Source: Rubellimicrobium thermophilum DSM 16684
GTDB lineage: Bacteria; Pseudomonadota; Alphaproteobacteria; Rhodobacterales; Rhodobacteraceae
DNA: 64,000 nt
Direction of reading: 5' to 3'
Assembly: GCF_000442315.1 (NCBI RefSeq)
Contig: NZ_KE557318.1
Location: 49,529 to 113,528 of the forward strand
The notes beneath the pieces were generated by a model, which was not told where the DNA came from, did no database searches, and saw only the letters and a list, made by a program, of their open reading frames with translations. Shown piece by piece: positions 9,417 to 18,435 of the stretch. Numbering within the stretch: position 1 is the stretch's first letter; each line of letters opens with the position of its first letter. Position numbers and translations under genes: made by a program.

Positions 9417-11048
9417 ATGAAGACAATCCTTGCCACCACCGCCCTTCTGGCCGTGCTGGCCGTGCCGGGGCTTGCGCAGAATGCCGATCCCTGGCAGCCC
9501 GATCCCGAGGCCCGCCCCGGGGGCACGATCACCATCACCTATCAGAACGATGTGGCGACCCTCGATCCGGCCATCGGCTATGACTGGCAGAACTGGTCGA
9601 TGATCAAGTCGCTCTTCGACGGCCTCATGGACTATGTCCCCGGCACCACCGAGCTGCGCCCCGGCCTCGCCGAGAGCGTGGAGATCTCCGAGGACGGCCT
9701 GACCTATACCTTCCATCTGCGCGAGGGCGTGCGCTTCCACAACGGCCGCGAGATGACGGCCGAGGACGTGAAATATTCGCTCGACCGCGTCACCGACCCC
9801 GCGACCCAGTCCCCCGGCGCCGGCTTCTTCGGCATGATCGAGGGGTTCGAGGCGCAGATGTCCGGCGAGGCCGAGGGACTGTCGGGCGTGGAGGTGGTGG
9901 ACCCCCGCACCGTCCGCATCACCCTCTCGCGTCCCGATGCGACCTTCCTCCATGTGATGGCCCTCAACTTCTCCTATGTCGTCCCGCGCGAGGCGGTGGA
10001 GGAGCACGGCCCCGATTTCGGCCGCCATCCGGTGGGCACCGGGGCCTTCCGCCTGGCGGAATGGACGCTCGGCCAGAGGCTCGTCTTCGAGAAGAACCCC
10101 GACTACTGGCGCGAGGGCCTGCCCTATCTCGACCGGATCGTCTTCGAGGTGGGCCAGGAACCGACCGTGGCCCTTCTGCGTCTCCAGAATGGCGAGGTGG
10201 ACATCCCCGGCGACGGCATCCCGCCCGCGCAGTTCCAGCAGATCATGGACGATCCGGCCCAGGCCGCCCGCGTGGTGCAGGGCGGTCAGCTTCATACGGG
10301 CTATGTCACGATGAACGTGACCCAACCGCCCTTCGACGATGTCCGCGTGCGCCGGGCCGTCAACATGGCCATCAACAAGGACCGGGTGATCCAGATCATC
10401 AATGGCCGCGCGGTGCCCGCCAACCAGCCGCTGCCTCCCTCCATGCCCGGCTACGACCCGGATTACGAGGGCTATCCCTACGACCCCGAAGGCGCCAAGG
10501 CGCTTCTGGCCGAGGCGGGCTACCCGGACGGTTTCGAGACCGAGCTGTTCGTCATGAACACCGATCCCAATCCCCGCATCGCCCAGGCGATCCAGCAGGA
10601 TCTCGCGGCCATCGGCATCCGGGCCTCGATCCAGTCGCTGGCCCAGGCCAATGTCATCGAGGCCGGCGGCGCAGGCACGGCGCCGATGATCTGGTCGGGC
10701 GGCATGGCCTGGATCGCGGACTTCCCCGATCCCGCCAATTTCTACTACCCGATCCTCGGCTGCGCCGGTGCCGTGGAGGGCGGCTGGAACTGGGCCAAGT
10801 ACTGCAACGAGGAGCTCGACGCGCTGGCCGCGCAGGCGGACTCCATGTCTGACCCCGCCCAGGCTGCGGAGCGTCTCGCCCTGTGGAGCGGGATCTATGC
10901 GCGCGTCATGGAGGACGCCCCATGGGCGCCCGTGTTCCACGAGGAGCGCTACACCATGCGTTCGCCCCGGATGGGCGGTGACGAGGCGCTCTATGTGGAT
11001 CCGGTGTCGATCCCGGTCAATTACGACTATGTCTATGTGACCGAGTGA
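9417..11048 (+). CDS. dppA: ABC transporter substrate-binding protein (SBP family 5, DppA-like)
   Basis: 543-residue periplasmic solute-binding protein. A Sec signal peptide spans residues 1-20 (hydrophobic core ATTALLAVLAVPG, cleavage near GLA-QN). The mature protein shows the family 5 hallmarks: LRPGLAESVEISEDGLTYTF and LREGVRFHNGREMTAEDVKYS near residues 80-120, and VRRAVNMAINKDRVI around 310. Ligand specificity cannot be read from the sequence; its neighbours suggest amides or short peptides. A ribosome-binding AGGGAGAACAGGA precedes the ATG at 9417. Full length for the family. Confidence 0.92.
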   Translation: MKTILATTALLAVLAVPGLAQNADPWQPDPEARPGGTITITYQNDVATLDPAIGYDWQNWSMIKSLFDGLMDYVPGTTELRPGLAESVEISEDGLTYTFHLREGVRFHNGREMTAEDVKYSLDRVTDPATQSPGAGFFGMIEGFEAQMSGEAEGLSGVEVVDPRTVRITLSRPDATFLHVMALNFSYVVPREAVEEHGPDFGRHPVGTGAFRLAEWTLGQRLVFEKNPDYWREGLPYLDRIVFEVGQEPTVALLRLQNGEVDIPGDGIPPAQFQQIMDDPAQAARVVQGGQLHTGYVTMNVTQPPFDDVRVRRAVNMAINKDRVIQIINGRAVPANQPLPPSMPGYDPDYEGYPYDPEGAKALLAEAGYPDGFETELFVMNTDPNPRIAQAIQQDLAAIGIRASIQSLAQANVIEAGGAGTAPMIWSGGMAWIADFPDPANFYYPILGCAGAVEGGWNWAKYCNEELDALAAQADSMSDPAQAAERLALWSGIYARVMEDAPWAPVFHEERYTMRSPRMGGDEALYVDPVSIPVNYDYVYVTE

Positions 11049-11054
11049 ACCCGC

Positions 11055-12014
11055 ATGTGCCGCGCCTGCGACTACACGATCCACGGGCATCAGCACCATT
11101 TCGGCTGGGACAACGCCCTTGCCCCGGCCGAACGGGTCGCACCGGGATCGACCATCCTGTTTCACTGTCAGGATTCTTCGGCGGGCCAGCTCGGCCCGTC
11201 TTCAACTCTGGCCGATGTCGTCGCGCTCGACTTCTCGCGCATCAATCCCGTCTCGGGCCCGATCTGGGTGGAGGGGGCGGAACCCGGCGATGCGCTGAAG
11301 GTGACGATCGGGGATTTCATCCCCCGCCTGCAGGAGGGGACGGCCTGGGGCTGGACCGCGAATATCCCCGGCTTCGGGCTTCTGGCCGATCAGTTCCCGG
11401 ACCCCGCCCTGATCGTCTGGACCTACAATGCGGCGACGCTTGCACCCGCGATGTGGGGCCGCGAGGCGCGCATTCCCCTCAAGCCCTTTGCCGGCACCAT
11501 CGGCAACGCGCTGGCCGAGCCGGGCCTGCATTCGGTCGTGCCGCCGCGGCGCGTGGGCGGCAATCTCGATATCCGGGACCTTGCCGCCGGCACCACGCTC
11601 TGGCTGCCGGTCGAGGTGCCGGGCGCCCTCTTCTCGATCGGCGATACCCATGCCGCGCAAGGAGACGGCGAGGTCTGCGGCACCGCCATCGAAAGCCCGA
11701 TGGATGCGGTCCTCACGCTCGATCTCGTCAAGGGCGCAAACCTCAAGACCCCCCGTTTCACCACCTCCGGGCCCGTGACGCGCCATCTCGACGCCAGGGG
11801 CTACGAGGTCACGACCGGCATCGGCCCGGATCTCATGACGGCGGCGCGCGATGCTGTCTCGGGTATGATCGACCTGCTTTGCGCCACGCGGGGCATGTCG
11901 GCAACGGACGCCTACATGCTCTGCTCCGTCTGCGGCGATCTGCGCATCTCCGAGGTGGTGGACATGCCCAACTGGGTGGTCAGCTTCTACTTCCCGCGGG
12001 TGGTGTTCGAGTGA
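11055..12014 (+). CDS. fmdA: acetamidase/formamidase family hydrolase
   Basis: 319-residue cytoplasmic amidohydrolase of the FmdA/AmdA family, which releases ammonia from formamide, acetamide or related short amides. Seen: an N-terminal FHCQDSS-type segment, NPVSGPIWVEGAEPGDALKV, the central AEPGLHSVVPPRRVGGNLDIRD stretch, and SIGDTHAAQGDGEVCGTAIE, all family signatures with the metal-site His/Asp/Glu residues. It lies six bases after the binding-protein gene and overlaps the ATPase gene by GTGA. Enzyme, importer and AmiC/AmiR-like regulators share one transcription unit, which supports inducible amide-nitrogen scavenging. The exact substrate is unknown. Confidence 0.9.
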   Translation: MCRACDYTIHGHQHHFGWDNALAPAERVAPGSTILFHCQDSSAGQLGPSSTLADVVALDFSRINPVSGPIWVEGAEPGDALKVTIGDFIPRLQEGTAWGWTANIPGFGLLADQFPDPALIVWTYNAATLAPAMWGREARIPLKPFAGTIGNALAEPGLHSVVPPRRVGGNLDIRDLAAGTTLWLPVEVPGALFSIGDTHAAQGDGEVCGTAIESPMDAVLTLDLVKGANLKTPRFTTSGPVTRHLDARGYEVTTGIGPDLMTAARDAVSGMIDLLCATRGMSATDAYMLCSVCGDLRISEVVDMPNWVVSFYFPRVVFE

Positions 12015-13803
12015 GCCCTGCCGCCTCCGCCCCCTCCGGGGCCGCTCCGGCCCCGGCCCCGGATTCGTCCCTGGTGCTGTCTGTCGAGGGGCTGACCGTC
12101 TCGCTCGCCACCGCGGCCGGTCCGCGGACCCTGGTGCAGGACATCGGCTTTGCCCTCCGCCGGGGAGAGACGCTCGCCCTCGCCGGCGAATCGGGCTCGG
12201 GCAAGTCGATCACCGCGCTGGCGATCATGGGGCTTCTGCCGCCCGGCATGGCCCCCGTCGCGGGCCGGGTGATGCTGGGCCCCACGGATCTGCTGCGCCT
12301 GCCCGAACGGGGGCTGCGCCGCATCCGCGGCAACCGCGTGGCGATGATCTTCCAGGAGCCGATGACCTCGCTCAATCCGGTGATGACCATCGGGGCCCAG
12401 CTGACGGAGGCGCTGTGCGCCCATGCGCCCCTGTCCCGGCGCGAAGCGCGGGAGCGCGCGATCGAGGCGCTGCAGGCCGTCCGCCTGTCCGATCCGGCCC
12501 GCCGCTTCGCACAGTATCCGCATGAGCTCTCGGGCGGGATGCGGCAGCGGGTGATGATCGCCATGGCCCTTGCCCTGCGCCCGGATGTGCTGATCGCCGA
12601 CGAACCCACGACGGCGCTCGATGTCACCGTCCAGCGCGAGGTGCTGGATCTGCTGCGCGACCTGCGCCGCGAGACCGGCACGGCCCTCGATCCTCATCAC
12701 CCATGACATGGGCGTCGTGGCCGAGATGGCCGACCGCGTGCTGGTGATGAAGGACGGCCGGTGCGTCGAGGAGGGCCCCGTCGGGCAGATCTTCGCCGCG
12801 CCGTCCGCGCCCTATACCCGCGCCCTGCTGGCCGCGGTGCCCCGGATGGGGGCCCGCCCGCCGGCGGCGCGCAACCCGTCCCCCGCCGGGGCGCCGCCCG
12901 TCCTCGTGCTGCGCGATCTCGTGGTGGGCTTCGACACGGGGCGCGGGCTGCTTGGCCGGCCCACCCACCGCGTCCATGCCGTCGAGGGGGTGTCGCTGAC
13001 CATCAGCCGGGGCGAGACCTTTGCCCTTGTCGGCGAATCGGGCTGCGGCAAATCCACCATCGCCAAGGCCATCGCCGGCCTCGTCCCCTTCTCGGGCGAG
13101 ATCGGGATCGCCGGCCGCCGGCTGCAAAGCCAGCGCGACATCACCCGTGCCGTGCGACGGGATGCCCAGCTCGTGTTCCAGGACCCGGCGGCTGCGCTCG
13201 ATCCCCGCATGCGCGCGGGCGATCTGGTGGCCGAACCGCTGGTCATCCACGGCCTCGGCACCCCTGCCCAGAGGCGCGAACGCGCCGCCGAGCTGTTCGA
13301 GCGTGTGGGCCTCCCGCGGGAGGCGCTCGACCGCTACCCGCACGAATTCTCGGGCGGCCAGCGCCAGCGCATCTGCATCGCCCGTGCCCTTGCCCTCGAC
13401 CCCCAGCTGATCGTCGCCGATGAGAGCGTCTCGGCCCTCGACGTCTCGGTGCAGGCGCGGGTTCTGGCCCTGCTGCGCGACCTGCAGGCCGAACGCGGGC
13501 TGTCCTACCTGTTCATCTCGCACGACATGGCGGTGGTGGACGCCATCGCCGACCGCGTGGCGGTGATGTATCTGGGCCAGATCGTCGAGATGGGCAGCCG
13601 GGAACAGGTCTTCGGCGATCCACGCCATCCCTATACCCGCCGCCTGATCGAGGCCGTTCCCGTCCCCGACCCCCGCCATGTCCGCCCCCCCCGCCCGCGC
13701 GAGGCGCGCGAGATCCCCCTCGCCCGTCCGCCGCCGCGGGGACCCGCCCCCCCGCCTGCAACTGCGGGACATCGGGCAGGGCCATCTCGTGGCCGGAATC
13801 TAG
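12011..13803 (+). CDS. fused dual ATP-binding subunit of peptide/amide ABC transporter (DppD-DppF), two frameshifts
   Basis: One polypeptide of about 596 residues with two ATPase cassettes in tandem. The first has Walker A GESGSGKS, signature SGGMRQR and Walker B LIADEP. The second has Walker A GESGCGKS, signature SGGQRQR and VADESVSALD. Such DppD-DppF fusions are common in Rhodobacteraceae. The GTG start at 12011 overlaps the formamidase stop. An extra C near 12688 shifts the frame just before ILITHDMG. A second extra C near 13711 hides the true tail, which after correction reads RLQLRDIGQGHLVAGI and stops at TAG 13801-13803. That stop overlaps the opposite gene's stop as CTAG. Confidence 0.87.
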
Positions 13804-14843
13804 GCGGCCTCCTCCAGGGCGAGGATCTCCCGCACGCGGGGGATCACCTGCTCTCCGTAGAGACGGATGCCCTCCATCAGCTCGGGATGCGGCATGGGGC
13901 CGTTGGCGTATTTCAGGTCGAACCGCGCCAGCCCCAGCCCCCGGACCGTCCGGGCGATCTTGCGCGCCACCGTCTCGGGCGAGCCGACATAGAGCGAGCC
14001 ATGCTCGATCTCCGCCAGGTAACGGTCCTTCGTGACCGGGGGCCAGCCGCGCTCGCGCCCGATGCGGCCGAACATCTCGGCATAATGGGGCCAGAGCGCC
14101 TCGCGCGCGGCCTCGTCGGTGGCGGCGACATGGCCGGGGGAATGGACGCCGATGGGCCGCGGCGTCCGGCCCAGCTGGGCGCAGGCGCGATGATACAGGT
14201 CCACATAGGGGCGGAAGCGCATCGGATCGCCGCCGATGATGGCCAGCATCAGCTGCAGGTCGTGCCGCACCACGCGGAGGACCGATTCGGGGCTTCCCCC
14301 CACGCCGACCCAGGCCGTGAAGCCCTCGGCCATGCGGGGATGCACCGTGACATCGCGCAGCGGCGTCCGCGTCCGGCCGGACCAGGTCACCCGCTCTTCG
14401 CGCAGCAGCCGCACCAGCAGATCGAGCCGCTCCTCGAACAGCGTCTCGTAGTCCTCGAGGGCAAAGCCGAAGAGCGGATAGCTCTCGGTGAAGGAACCCC
14501 GGCCGACGATGATCTCGGCCCGCCCGCCCGAGACGGCATGCAGCGTGGAGAAGCGCTGATAGACGCGCACGGGGTCGTCGGTGGACAGGACCGTGACCGC
14601 GGTGCCGAGCCGGATGCGCGAGGTCCGCCCCGCGATTGCGGCCAGCACGATCTCGGGCGCCGAGATGGCGAAGTCCGGGCGGTGATGCTCGCCCAGACCG
14701 ATGAAGTCGATGCCGAGCGAATCGGCCAGCACCGCTTCTTCCACCACGTCGCGCAGGACCTGATCGGCGGGCTTGGGCCGCCCGTCCGCGTCCCGTGTCA
14801 TGTCGCCGAAACTGTCGAGCCCGAGGGAGAGGGAAAGGGTCAT
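13800..14843 (-). CDS. LLM-class flavin-dependent oxidoreductase (bacterial luciferase-like)
   Basis: 347-residue TIM-barrel flavoenzyme of the luciferase-like monooxygenase family, using FMNH2 from a partner reductase. Seen: FIGLGEHHRPDFAISAPEIV near residues 50-70, RIRLGTAVTVLSTDDPVRV, GGRAEIIVGRGSF, and a C-terminal GSPETVARKIA. These are typical of the alkanal-monooxygenase-like branch. It converges with the amide transporter operon and the two stop codons overlap (CTAG 13800-13803). Substrate unknown; the position beside an amide operon hints at oxidation of an organic nitrogen compound, but it is on the other strand and not part of that operon. Confidence 0.88.
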   Translation of the reverse strand: MTLSLSLGLDSFGDMTRDADGRPKPADQVLRDVVEEAVLADSLGIDFIGLGEHHRPDFAISAPEIVLAAIAGRTSRIRLGTAVTVLSTDDPVRVYQRFSTLHAVSGGRAEIIVGRGSFTESYPLFGFALEDYETLFEERLDLLVRLLREERVTWSGRTRTPLRDVTVHPRMAEGFTAWVGVGGSPESVLRVVRHDLQLMLAIIGGDPMRFRPYVDLYHRACAQLGRTPRPIGVHSPGHVAATDEAAREALWPHYAEMFGRIGRERGWPPVTKDRYLAEIEHGSLYVGSPETVARKIARTVRGLGLARFDLKYANGPMPHPELMEGIRLYGEQVIPRVREILALEEAA

Positions 14844-15151
14844 GGCGGGCCTCGCGGATCTGGCAGAGAGGGGGATGCCCCCGATCTAGGCCGCTGCGAC
14901 CCCTGTCACAAGCGAAGGGAGCGTGCGCCGGGGGACAGGGGCTGTGCGCGTCGCCGCATGTCCGCGCCCGGTGGGCGGGGGGCTGACCGCTCCGGCCCCC
15001 TCTTGCGGCCGGGCCTGTCCGGGCGGGGCAGGGCAGCCGGCGGCGGGGCGGGCGGGGGTGTTGCGCGAATCGGGGCAGGAGCGCGCGTTGCGCTTACCGG
15101 TTGTTAACGTCTGCCCGCGAAAAAGGGCGCATCGAAACCGCAACCAACCCG

Positions 15152-15161
15152 AAGGAGGTGA
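15152..15161 (+). promoter_or_regulatory. orphan Shine-Dalgarno sequence AAGGAGGTGA
   Basis: This 10-mer is fully complementary to the usual 3' end of 16S rRNA. No ATG follows at a proper distance. The only nearby starts are GTG within the element itself and an ATT six bases on, and the peptides they would open are unconvincing. It follows an AT-rich pocket (GTTGTTAAC near 15100) that could be a promoter. It could mark a leader peptide, a gene damaged by base errors, or chance. Confidence 0.35.
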
Positions 15162-15276
15162 GACATTCCCGATTTCCCGCACCGCCCGGCAGCCCTGTCC
15201 CCCTCCCTTATTCCCCCTTCCGCATGTCCGGGGGCATGACGTCGAACCGATGGGGGCCGCAATCGCCGGGCACGAC

Positions 15277-15306
15277 ATCGCGCGTCATCGCGCATCATCG
15301 CGCATT
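15277..15306 (+). repeat. three tandem 10-bp repeats, ATCGCGCRTY
   Basis: Three head-to-tail copies (ATCGCGCGTC, ATCGCGCATC, ATCGCGCATT) lie in the gene-poor gap upstream of the luciferase-like gene and downstream of the guanine deaminase end. Each contains GCGC, and ten-base spacing places copies on the same DNA face, as in some iterated operator sites. No matching regulator is identifiable. Confidence 0.6.
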
Positions 15307-15351
15307 GCTCCGACAGGGGGTCCCCGGATCCCGGGGTGATCCCGTCGCACC

Positions 15352-15375
15352 GTGACATGATGACATGGTGACATC
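15352..15375 (+). repeat. three TGACATG-type repeats in tandem
   Basis: Reads GTGACATGA-TGACATG-GTGACATCG: three near-copies of TGACAT with 8-9 base spacing, 45 bases after the previous repeat set. Position is between two minus-strand genes. Function not apparent. Confidence 0.5.
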
Positions 15376-15648
15376 GGGCCATGCCATCGCCCGGATGGCT
15401 GCGACCGATGGCGGCGGGCATCCAGGCCATATGGCGCCCCCTATCCGTTCGGGTTGACGGCCGGACGCCGCCCGCGCGCACCGCCCCTGCGCAGGGCGCA
15501 GCCCCCCGTCGCGATCGGCCATGGCAAGGGCTGCTGCTACAGGACAGGCAGGACGGCCGTGCCGACGCAGCGGCTCCGGATCCTGCTCCGGATGAACTCC
15601 GGATGGGGCGCCCTGCGGCGCGTCGGATGGCCCCGGTCTGTCCTTGCG

Positions 15649-16932
15649 TCAGAAGTGGCGCCGTCCCGCGATCCAGACCGATCGCACCGCGCGGTCGTCG
15701 CCCATCATGATCGTGGGGAACAGGGCCTCCCACAGGTTTCCGGCGCGCGCGGCCCGCTGGGCGATGGCCGGCGTGGAGGCCAGATCGAGGATCACCAGAT
15801 CCGCTTCGGCCCCCGGCCCCAGATGGCCGATCACGCCGCCGAGGCGCATCGCACGGGCGGATCCTTCGGTGGCCAGCCACAGCAGCTGGGCGGGATGGAT
15901 CGCATGACCGCGCAGCTGGGCGATCTCGTAGGCGGCGGCCATGGTGCGGAGCATGGAGAAGGACGATCCCCCACCGGTATCGGTGGCCAGGCCCACCGTG
16001 ATGCCCCGGCCCTTGATCCCCGCCAGGTCGAACAGACCCGAGCCGATGAAGCTGTTGGAGGTGGGGCAGTGCACCACCGCCGCTCCCGTCTCGGCCAGCC
16101 TGTCGCGTTCGCGCGCGGTCAGATGGATGGCATGGCCGAACAGCGCCCCCTCGCGCAGGAGGCCGTGCCTTTCGTAGGTGTCGAGATAGTCTCGCGCCTC
16201 CGGGTGGAGCATGCGCACCCACTCCACCTCGTCGGTCTGTTCGCTCAGATGGGTCTGCATGAGGCAGCTGGGATGGGCGGCCCAGAGCGCCCCCAGCGCT
16301 TCGAGCTGCTCGGGGCTGGAGGTCGGGGTGAAGCGCGGCGTGACGGCATAGACCGCCCGGCCCGCCGTGCCAGCGCGCGATCAGGCGGGCGCTTTCGTCA
16401 TGGGCGGTCTGCACCGTGTCGCGCAGGCCGTCGGGGCGTTGCGGTCCATGCAGGTTCGCCCGCCGGCGACGCGCATCCCCCGCGCCTCGGCGGCGGCGAA
16501 CCAGGCATCCACGCTGGCCTCGTGGATGGTGCAGAAGCTGAGCAGGCTTGTCGTGCCATGCGCCAGGGCGAGATCGAGCGTGAGCTCGGCCTGTGCGCGG
16601 GCATAGGCGGGATCTGCAAGGCGCATCTCTTCGGGGAAGGTATAGCTGTTGAGCCAGTCGATCAGCCGCTTGCCCCAGGAGGCGATGATCCCCGTCTGGG
16701 GATAATGCATGTGGGCATCCACGAAGCCCGGCAGGATCAGGGCCTCGCCATGATCCGCCACGGCGGCGTCGGGATGGGCGCGTCGCAGGTCTGGCCCGTG
16801 GCCCAGGGCGACGATGTGGCCCCCCTCGATCAGCACGCCGCCCCGGCTGTCATGGCGCACGCACTCTTCCAGGGGCTGGCAGAAGGGATCGCCGCAGAAG
16901 GCAAGGGTCTGGCCGAGCAGGAGGGTTGTCAT
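15649..16932 (-). CDS. guaD: guanine deaminase, two frameshifts
   Basis: Amidohydrolase that deaminates guanine to xanthine in purine salvage and catabolism; about 427 residues, the normal size. Seen: metal ligands in GFVDAHMHYPQTGI (residues 65-80), TCMDRNAP, then HLSEQTDEVEW, FGHAIHLT, and ATDTGGGSSFSMLRTM near the C-terminus. A base is missing near 16432 (C/G run after DRNAP) and one is extra near 16365, so the middle third appears in another frame. Net length is a multiple of three and all catalytic motifs are present, so the gene is probably functional. No purine operon partners are beside it. Confidence 0.87.
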
Positions 16933-17049
16933 GGGATGGCAGCCTTAGCCGCTGCATGCCAGGCCGCAAGGGGAGAGGTTGCGGCGGCACGATGCATGGC
17001 TATGGTCCGGGGCGGGCCTCGGGCTCCTCGGCAGGCAGGAGGGCAGGAC

Positions 17050-18435
17050 ATGGACACCAGGCCGGACAGCACCATGGCCGATGACGAGGCCGACGATTTC
17101 GGCCTGCCCCCCGGCATCGTCGAGGATGTGCGCGAGGCGATCGAGGCCGGCGATTCGGCGCGTCTTCATGCCTTGCTCGATCCGCTTCATCCCGCCGATG
17201 TGGCCGATCTGCTCGAACAGCTCGACCAGCGCGAGCGGCGCGCGCTCCTCTCGCTCTGGCGGGGCGGGGTGGATGGCGAGGTTCTCTCCGAACTGGACGA
17301 ATCGCTGCGCGAGGAGATCATCGAGGCGCTGCCCCCCGGCGAGCTTGCCCTGGCGGTGCGCGATCTCGAGACCGACGATGTCGTGGACATCGTCGAGGAC
17401 CTCGATGCCGAAGGGCAGGAGGCGGTTCTGGGCGCGCTGGCCGCCGCCGATCGGATCGCGGTCGAGAAGGCGCTGGCCTATCCCGAATATTCCGCGGGCC
17501 GCCTCATGCAGGCCGAGGTGGTCCGCGTGCCCGAATACTGGACCGTGGGCGAGGCCATCGATTTCCTGCGTTCGGGTGTGGACCTGCCCGACCAGTTCTA
17601 TCATGTCATCCTGGTCGATCCGCGGCTCAAGCCCGTGGGCTATGTCACCCTGGGCCGGATCCTGTCCTCGCCCCGCAGCACGCGCCTGCGCGACATCACC
17701 GAGGACAGTTTCCGCACCGTCCATGTGCGGGACGAGGAAGGCACCGTCGCGCATGTCTTCAACAAGTATCACCTCATCTCCGTCCCGGTCGTGGACGACG
17801 ACGACCGCCTTGTCGGTGTCATCACCATCGACGATGCGATGACCGTCCTCGACGAAGAACATGAGGAAGACTATCTTGCCCTGGCCGGTGTGGACGAGAC
17901 CTCCATCGGCGACCGGGTCTGGGAAACGGCCAAGCGCCGCTTCCGCTGGCTTCTGGTGACGCTGATCGCGGCCAATGTCGCCGCGCAGGTCATCGCTCAG
18001 TTCGAGGCGACCATCGAACAGATCGTGCTGCTTGCCGTGCTGATGCCCATCGTGGCCTCGATGGCGGGTAATGCCGGCACCCAGGCCGTGGCGACGGCCG
18101 TCCGGGCGCTGGCGACGCGCGATCTCAACCCCTCCAACGCCCTGCGCGTCGTTCGACGCGAGATCGGCGTCGGCCTGGTCAACGGCTTCGCCTTCGGAGC
18201 CATCATGGGGCTGGTCGTGCTGATCTTCTTCCACGAGCCGATGATCGGCCTCGTCATTGCCGTGGCGCTCTGGATCACCCTGACGCTGGCTTCGCTGGGC
18301 GGGGTGTTGGTGCCGCTGACGCTCAACCGCTTCGGCATCGATCCGGCGGTCGCCTCGGGGCCCTTCGTGACCACGGTCACGGATATCGTGGGGTTCTTCG
18401 TCTTTCTCGGGATTGCCACCATGGTGCTGCTGTGA
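17050..18435 (+). CDS. mgtE: magnesium transporter MgtE
   Basis: 461-residue Mg2+ channel. The cytosolic N domain (about 30-145) is built of short helices (HALLDPLHPADVADLLEQLD), followed by a CBS pair (about 150-280, with VPVVDDDDRLVGVITIDDAM) and a C-terminal pore of five helices. The pore motif MPIVASMAGNAGTQA is intact, and the tail helix has FVTTVTDIVGFFVF. Mg2+ binding between the N and CBS domains closes the pore in the known family. ATG 17050 has AGGAGGGCAGG directly upstream. It divides from guaD through 117 bp and overlaps the next gene by GTGA. Confidence 0.95.
   Translation: MDTRPDSTMADDEADDFGLPPGIVEDVREAIEAGDSARLHALLDPLHPADVADLLEQLDQRERRALLSLWRGGVDGEVLSELDESLREEIIEALPPGELALAVRDLETDDVVDIVEDLDAEGQEAVLGALAAADRIAVEKALAYPEYSAGRLMQAEVVRVPEYWTVGEAIDFLRSGVDLPDQFYHVILVDPRLKPVGYVTLGRILSSPRSTRLRDITEDSFRTVHVRDEEGTVAHVFNKYHLISVPVVDDDDRLVGVITIDDAMTVLDEEHEEDYLALAGVDETSIGDRVWETAKRRFRWLLVTLIAANVAAQVIAQFEATIEQIVLLAVLMPIVASMAGNAGTQAVATAVRALATRDLNPSNALRVVRREIGVGLVNGFAFGAIMGLVVLIFFHEPMIGLVIAVALWITLTLASLGGVLVPLTLNRFGIDPAVASGPFVTTVTDIVGFFVFLGIATMVLL

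Larger units (their letters stand above)
14844..15648. other. 805-bp gap with no supported gene
   Basis: No reading frame here looks like a protein: those present are Pro/Arg-rich with no family signature. Features I do see are an 8-bp inverted repeat CCCCTGTC/GACAGGGG (14900-14907 and 14934-14941), an orphan full-strength Shine-Dalgarno AAGGAGGTGA at 15152-15161, three 10-bp repeats at 15277-15306, a TGACATG repeat cluster at 15352-15375, and three spaced CTCCGGAT copies near 15573-15602. The gap is flanked by two minus-strand genes, so it must at least hold the promoter of the luciferase-like gene. Confidence 0.6.

Noticed and set aside
7331..9538. 735-codon minus-strand frame across the amide transporter genes
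   Set aside because: Low-complexity Asp/Gln/Gly-rich translation, antisense to clear permease motifs.
13804..15107. Long plus-strand continuation of the ATPase frame through the luciferase-like gene
   Set aside because: It exists only because of the uncorrected frameshift at about 13711; the corrected frame stops at 13803 with a normal C-terminus.
15101..15355. 84-codon plus-strand frame containing the orphan Shine-Dalgarno
   Set aside because: The SD lies inside the frame, the peptide is Pro/Arg/Ser-rich without any domain, and no start fits the SD spacing.
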